Below are positions 60,701-64,000 of a stretch of 64,000 nt of DNA, piece by piece (position 1 is the stretch's first letter; each line of letters starts with the position of its first letter). Below the pieces are notes generated by a model. That model was not told the DNA's origin. It saw nothing but the letters and a program-made list of their open reading frames with translations, and made no database searches. The position numbers were made by a program, and so were the translations under genes. Source of the DNA: Bimastos eiseni. Taxonomy: Eukaryota > Annelida > Clitellata > Crassiclitellata > Lumbricidae. Location of the stretch: positions 28,616,578 to 28,680,577 of the forward strand of contig OY365806.1 of assembly GCA_959347315.1 (NCBI GenBank), given 5' to 3'.

Positions 60701-63521
60701 GAAAAAGCATTCAATTTATTAAACATAAATTAAAGTTCTGAAGAAAAGACTACTAGCCATATAATTTATAGAACTCAAATTGCTTTCAACGAAGTATAAA
60801 TTGCACTCAACTTATGGGCTCTGAAAGTGAGAAACTGTATTGACTCATGTATAAGTTGCTATCCTTCAGCTACCACGCTGCAAATTTTGAGGCTTTTAAA
60901 ATTAAATTCTACAGCTCTGCCCAATGCATATACTGGTGTACGTATCTATAAGCAGAGAATCGAGTGGCAGTGGTACATCGTGTGCTCTGTTGATGGTAAG
61001 TTAAAAACGCAATTCATGGGTCTTTGCATTTAGATATCTGATATATTTGATTTAGAGCTCTGTCTTCCAGTCTTCACCCAGCCTGGTCGTCGATCCTTGC
61101 GTGCTGCGGCTCGTGGGGACCTGATGGTTCCGCGCTCCCATCGATGTGCATTCTCATGCATTGGATCATCATAATGGAATGCTTTTACAGTACAAATTCA
61201 CAACATTTCACCACTTGCTGCCCAGGAAACATTTTCTAAATTACTGAAATCGCATTTGTTTAGATCTGACGGGCAGCTATGTTTAGCGCCTTCAAGAGGT
61301 TCTTATAAGGCACTATATAAATAGCCAGATACATACATATCATAAGGTTGATAAACTAGTTGTTTATTCACTCAGTTACTGTTTATTTCTTTCACTAACA
61401 AGTAAAAAAAGTAAGTATGCACTTTACTGAACCAGCTGCGACACACTCTGCTGGAAATAAACAAACGTCAGAGACTCTGTCTTCTGTTGAGTTGCTGCGC
61501 ACAACCGGTTGAGAGGTCAAGGTCAGATTGTTGGAAAACTTTTCCATACAATCATTAGCAAAGGAGCTCATTGGATCGGAAGCAAGTTGTATCATCAACA
61601 ATCTGGGTTTGACTTGTACATGTAAACTATAAGAAATGTGGAAAACTTAAACTAATACTGAAGCATCTGCAGTGCTTTGAGTGTCATTCAGGGCTGCAGT
61701 TAAGACATGTCTGACATAATGCTTGCTTACATCAAATAGATGCTGCAGTGGATCTGATCGCAGGCAGTCAAGACTGCCATACTTCTTAAATCCAACACCC
61801 AGTAAACCTATAAACACAAAAAATAGCAGACAATATCAGTATAATTCTGCGCAAAAGAGTGTCTGCTGCCAACATACACACTACTTTGAGCACTTCTGAG
61901 TAGCTAGCTTGAAGAGAAGCTATATGAATTTGAATGAATGAAAAAAGAATGCTTCAAATGCTTCTATAGACTAAGCATAGTAATGCTTGCAGATAACTAG
62001 ACACAGAACCTGATACTATTAATACTTTTATATTACTTAGTTATTTAAATATTAAACAACCTGTAATGCATTCTGACCACCATGCAATAGTATCATCAGA
62101 AGTCTAGATTATGATTATTACTATATGATGATATATAAAGTGCCAGTTGATAAAACTAAATACATTGCATAGTACATATGCACTAATACACCATTTAGTC
62201 AACTGACAGTCAAAATCACAGGCAGTTACCAGCCATCAAGAATGCCTCTGAAGCCAAAAAGATCTTCTGGCCTGGAGCATAAACAACTTACATATAAGAC
62301 ATGCTTACCAAACTGTGTTCCCCAATCACCAAGGTAGTTGATCCGAATGACCTTCTGACCAAACCATTCGTTAATATTCGACACAAACTGACCAAGAATT
62401 GTTGATCGCAGATGACCAGCATGAAACGGCTTTGCAATGTTCGGAGAGCTAAAACACCATCAGGTACGGCATGTAAGATTCTGTGCAGTTCACTGTTTAA
62501 GCATGGTAAGGTTCAGCCTGGTTCATGTCAGAAAAAGGCATAATAAGAATCCTACATTGATTCCAAATTTAATTTAGTGTTTGAAAACAAACCCTCAAAG
62601 TGAAAGCTTGTTACACTGGGTCATTAGCACTTATATTATTATAAGACTTTATCATAAGAACATCATTTCAGACTTAACATCTGTCTGTTGGTCTGTCAGT
62701 GAGTGAGTGAGTGAGTGAGTGAGTGAGTGAGTGAGTGAGTGAGTGAGTGAGTGAGTGAGTGAGTGAGTGAGTGAGTGAGTGAGTGAGTGAGTGTCTGTCT
62801 ATCTATCTTTATCCATCCAAACATCCATTCATCAATCCATCCATTCATCTATATAACTTATATTACCCCTTCAAGATAATTATTCAGAGGCACTCTATGG
62901 CAAAGATGAAAGTCCTAAGAAGTTACACGATACCTGTATTCAACCACAACAGTTTGTCCCTTGAGGCTTTTCTCTATAACCATATTGTCCAGTGACTTGT
63001 AAGACATGTAATCGTAAAGTGCGCTCGATCGACCATAATCACCACCTTTTGTCTGTATGTCACCCAGAACAGCCTAACAAAACAGTAAACTAAGCATGAT
63101 GAATGTATGAAAAATATGGATAAAAGAAAATTAGGTTTGGTAAGACTCTCGTATCTTACAAGCCCTGTGAGATATGACAGTCTTTAAAGAATATAGTATG
63201 TCATATACAGACAAAAAGTAAAGAAAATGCCTTCAAATATGCTATGTACAACAGAAAGGCTCAACCTGACATCATTCACTGGCAAAAGCAAACAAGTGCA
63301 TCAGATACTTACATATGTGAACTGAAATGGTAACCACTTATGATACATCTAAGTTAAAAGGTTAGCAATATACCTGTCTGAATCAAATGCCTAATAATTA
63401 ATCTACCTGTCTGAATTCAAAAGCTGATAATTAAAACCTGAGTCAGGTGAGACTGATTCACACCAATTGAGAGATCATTCTTTGTAGCCGTTATGTTCTG
63501 TAGAAAACTATCAGTGTTGAT
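51554..63521 (-). CDS. RARS2: Mitochondrial-type arginyl-tRNA synthetase, 15 exons, 5' end outside window
   Basis: Class I aminoacyl-tRNA synthetase that charges tRNA-Arg with arginine; the resemblance is to the organellar (RARS2) form rather than the cytosolic one. Exons (5'->3', minus strand): 63521-63438, 63073-62934, 62448-62309, 61807-61731, 60697-60613, 60325-60252, 59722-59616, 58806-58705, 56451-56391, 55227-55017, 54531-54348, 53995-53894, 53414-53340, 52532-52469, 51640-51554. Lengths sum to 1,593 nt, every junction keeps frame, and all introns have GT/AG ends. The visible 530 residues contain [17 protein letters not shown] (HAGH at about 84-87), then [12 protein letters not shown], which fits RARS2 better than cytosolic RARS. 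They also contain [21 protein letters not shown] (about 330-340, KMSKS-loop position), [15 protein letters not shown] and a DALR-type C-terminal domain. RARS2 proteins are about 580 residues, so roughly 50-60 N-terminal residues including the targeting peptide are missing. The protein ends in NPLNQI rather than the usual Arg-Met. No internal stop or frameshift was seen. Confidence 0.95.
51734..51769. repeat. (AT)n microsatellite in last RARS2 intron
   Basis: About 18 AT units within the intron between the last two RARS2 exons. It produces the poly(IY) frame on the minus strand. Confidence 0.9.
52469..52532 (-). CDS. RARS2: RARS2 exon (64 bp)
   Basis: 64 nt, acceptor GTGCTTGTAG, donor GTTGGT, phase 2 in and 0 out. 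It encodes [14 protein letters not shown] and SDIAK, corresponding to the conserved segment before A/D-RL-x-LF. Confidence 0.9.
53340..53414 (-). CDS. RARS2: RARS2 exon
   Basis: 75 nt, acceptor TTTTCTGCAG, donor GTAACT, phase 2 at both ends. It encodes [20 protein letters not shown], the conserved [LA]RF-[DP]-E-V-[LI] helix followed by the segment that joins the DALR helices. Confidence 0.93.
53894..53995 (-). CDS. RARS2: RARS2 exon
   Basis: 102 nt, acceptor TTGGACAG, donor GTTTGT, phase 2 at both ends. It encodes [20 protein letters not shown] and ends RIIRHLA(R), part of the helical anticodon-binding domain. The acceptor has a short pyrimidine tract. Confidence 0.85.
54348..54531 (-). CDS. 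RARS2: RARS2 exon
   Basis: 184 nt, acceptor TTGCTTAG, donor GTTGAC, phase 1 in and 2 out. It encodes [29 protein letters not shown] and [15 protein letters not shown]. The last is the hallmark YxHAR motif at the start of the anticodon-binding domain. Confidence 0.97.
55017..55227 (-). CDS. RARS2: RARS2 exon with KMSKS-position loop
   Basis: 211 nt, acceptor GTGTTCAG, donor GTAAGT, phase 0 in and 1 out. It encodes [16 protein letters not shown] and [19 protein letters not shown]. The Met-Ser-Thr-Arg-Arg-Gly loop sits where other class I enzymes have KMSKS; this degeneracy is normal for arginyl-tRNA synthetases. Confidence 0.96.
55400..55879. mobile_element. Harbinger-like MITE, copy 3, in a RARS2 intron
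   Basis: Ends GGGAGCCATCCACATATTAC and GTAATATATGGATGGGCCC. The body aligns with 7,399-7,901. The flanking TAA pair is decayed (TAT/AAT). The most diverged of the three copies, so presumably the oldest. Confidence 0.75.
55890..56250. repeat. Decayed GATTAGA/GGATTAGAC simple repeat in a RARS2 intron
   Basis: Words such as GGATTAGACTAGA and GATTGGATTAGA recur without strict period. They are roughly the complement of the CTAATCCAATC words at 15,080-15,830. Confidence 0.6.
56391..56451 (-). CDS. RARS2: RARS2 exon (61 bp)
   Basis: 61 nt, acceptor TTGTAG, donor GTGAGT, phase 2 in and 0 out. It encodes [20 protein letters not shown], completing the TRD-[LIV]-AAAxxR motif begun in the previous exon. 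It is too short to stand out as an open reading frame and was found by looking for the missing motif. Confidence 0.9.
57590..58085 (+). mobile_element. LINE 3' fragment, antisense inside a RARS2 intron
   Basis: Encodes [20 protein letters not shown], then with one frameshift [49 protein letters not shown] and [13 protein letters not shown] followed by a stop. This is the complete ordered C-terminal signature of CR1/L2/Jockey-like ORF2. A (TAA)n tail follows. Among the best preserved LINE pieces in the window. Confidence 0.88.
58705..58806 (-). CDS. RARS2: RARS2 exon
   Basis: 102 nt, acceptor TTTTCTCAG, donor GTGGGT, phase 2 at both ends. It encodes [11 protein letters not shown] and [12 protein letters not shown]. 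The last is the conserved arginyl-tRNA synthetase motif R-x-DGTxLYxTRD. Confidence 0.95.
59000..59270. repeat. Unclassified repeat-like segment
   Basis: A GC-richer block in a RARS2 intron (CCATTCCAGATCAAGGGGCC ... GAAGGCATGGCT) has the look of a decayed dispersed repeat, but there is no second copy in this window, so classification is open. Confidence 0.3.
59616..59722 (-). CDS. RARS2: RARS2 exon
   Basis: 107 nt, acceptor ATTTTGCAG, donor GTATGA, phase 0 in and 2 out. It encodes [20 protein letters not shown] and ends KAKGLLSYN, matching the R-L-G-V-x-F segment of the family. Confidence 0.94.
60252..60325 (-). CDS. RARS2: RARS2 exon
   Basis: 74 nt, acceptor TTTCTTCAG, donor GTTTGT, phase 1 in and 0 out. 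It encodes [19 protein letters not shown], the conserved W-x2-[CF]-R-x2-SI-x-EY stretch. Confidence 0.95.
60613..60697 (-). CDS. RARS2: RARS2 exon
   Basis: 85 nt, acceptor TTTTTCCAG, donor GTAGTT, phase 0 in and 1 out. It encodes [13 protein letters not shown] and [11 protein letters not shown], the helical insertion of the catalytic domain. Confidence 0.95.
61060..61345 (+). mobile_element. LINE 3' fragment, antisense inside a RARS2 intron
   Basis: Encodes [34 protein letters not shown] and [12 protein letters not shown], the GRRSLR-x-AARGDL-x-VPR ... F-x-K-x-LK-x-HLF pattern. Ends with TATATAAATAGCCAGATACA, a tail shared with 28,225. Confidence 0.78.
61731..61807 (-). CDS. RARS2: RARS2 exon
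   Basis: 77 nt, acceptor TTTATAG, donor GTAAGC, phase 1 in and 0 out. It encodes [12 protein letters not shown] and SDPLQHLFD, matching the RARS2 segment just after the Gly-Asp-Trp-Gly loop. Confidence 0.95.
62309..62448 (-). CDS. RARS2: RARS2 exon carrying the HIGH-type motif
   Basis: 140 nt, acceptor GTTTTAG, donor GTAAGC. It encodes [16 protein letters not shown] followed by [15 protein letters not shown] is the class I HIGH signature that binds ATP. This exon alone identifies the gene as an arginyl-tRNA synthetase. Confidence 0.97.
62698..62793. repeat. (GTGA)n microsatellite in a RARS2 intron
   Basis: About 23 perfect GTGA/TGAG units, followed by CTGT/ATCC simple repeats up to 62,850. 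It lies within 90-140 bp of the exon at 62,934. Confidence 0.96.
62934..63073 (-). CDS. RARS2: RARS2 exon
   Basis: 140 nt, acceptor TTTGTTAG, donor GTATCG, phase 0 in and 2 out. It encodes [14 protein letters not shown] and ends KGQTVVVEY(S), the segment immediately before the Ser-Ser-Pro-Asn strand that leads into the HIGH-type motif. Confidence 0.92.
63438..63521 (-). CDS. RARS2: RARS2 exon (first in window)
   Basis: 84 nt, phase 0 at both ends, acceptor ATTTCAG and donor GTTTTA. It encodes [10 protein letters not shown] and then NQSHLTQ, matching the N-terminal segment upstream of the catalytic domain. The donor is weak but keeps frame. This is the least conserved exon, so it is slightly less certain than those downstream. 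Confidence 0.8.
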
Positions 63522-63650
63522 CTGAAATTAACAAATGCAAAAAGAAGATTAGTTAATTATCAATTGCTAGATTATGCTTTCCTATTTCATAAGTTCTGTG
63601 GAAAACTATCAGTGTTCACCTCCATGTCAACAATACAAAAGAAGACTCTA
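63500..63650. repeat. Short duplication of a RARS2 exon edge
   Basis: TTCTGTAGAAAACTATCAGT (about 63,503-63,522) recurs as TTCTGTGGAAAACTATCAGT (about 63,593), and AACAAATGCAAAAAGAAGA recurs as AACAATACAAAAGAAGA, about 90 bp upstream of the exon in transcript order. The second copy lacks a good acceptor and is probably non-functional. Confidence 0.6.
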
Positions 63651-64000
63651 TAATTACTATACATATAATTTAAATATAATGAACATACAATCATTTTACA
63701 TTTCAATTCACAATATGCACAGTGCTCATGAAAACCCAAGAAGCGTTAAAGGGCTGTAAAATAATGAATGAGTAAACTATCTGAAAAGCATAAAGAGTTC
63801 AGCAAATAAGCTTTGCAAATTAGCATGATCTGTAATTAATCTAATTGCCATTTCAAACTCTGGTTTCATTCAAGAATACGCATGCAGACAGAGACAAAGA
63901 ACAGACTGTAAGGAAGTGACAATTAGATTTGACAGGAAGAGAGGCAAGGATGTAGCCAGACTTTAGGATAAAAAGAGAAAGAAACAACAAGAAAGAACAA

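Overview
The window is nuclear DNA of a multicellular animal. Coding exons are short (61-405 bp), bounded by GT/AG splice sites and separated by kilobase introns. Most of the rest is microsatellites, minisatellites, short inverted-repeat transposons, tRNA-derived SINEs and 5'-truncated LINEs. The repertoire (hAT, Tc1/mariner, Harbinger-like and LINE elements whose C-terminal motif ends in a W-N-x-(L/I)-P type sequence) suggests a bilaterian, probably a marine invertebrate. I cannot assign a phylum from sequence alone. There is no prokaryotic gene organisation, rRNA, canonical tRNA gene or CRISPR array.

One gene is secure. The minus strand from 63,521 to 51,554 carries 15 phase-consistent exons (1,593 nt, 530 codons plus stop) of a mitochondrial-type arginyl-tRNA synthetase (RARS2 orthologue). 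It contains the HIGH-type motif HAGH, the downstream loop GMSTRRG and the C-terminal anticodon-binding domain. The 5' end lies beyond the right edge. Its introns hold antisense LINE fragments, a Harbinger-like MITE and a (GTGA)n array.

A second, less certain gene is on the minus strand: an acidic, proline- and serine-rich exon ending in a CCHC zinc finger (31,077-31,481), and a second exon ending inside a C2H2 finger (16,191-16,423). The two join in phase across a 14.7 kb intron, but the gene's other exons were not found.

Region by region: 0-12 kb is repeats and MITEs with CpG-rich stretches but no supported gene. 12.5-14.7 kb is a polypyrimidine tract and a 16-bp minisatellite. 16-31.5 kb is the zinc-finger gene, whose intron contains a 1.78 kb near-identical direct duplication beside a 200-N gap. 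31.5-47 kb is repeats, a rearranged LINE and a strong 73-nt hairpin. 47.9-49.9 kb is a hAT element followed by a Tc1/mariner relic. 51.5-64 kb is RARS2.

No operon-like or defence-like system is visible. The most distinctive items are a 73-nt near-perfect hairpin at 31,869, two MITE families with clear target-site duplications, three hAT-type elements with exact 8-bp duplications, a LINE inversion resembling twin priming, and strong over-representation of the palindrome TAGGCCTA.
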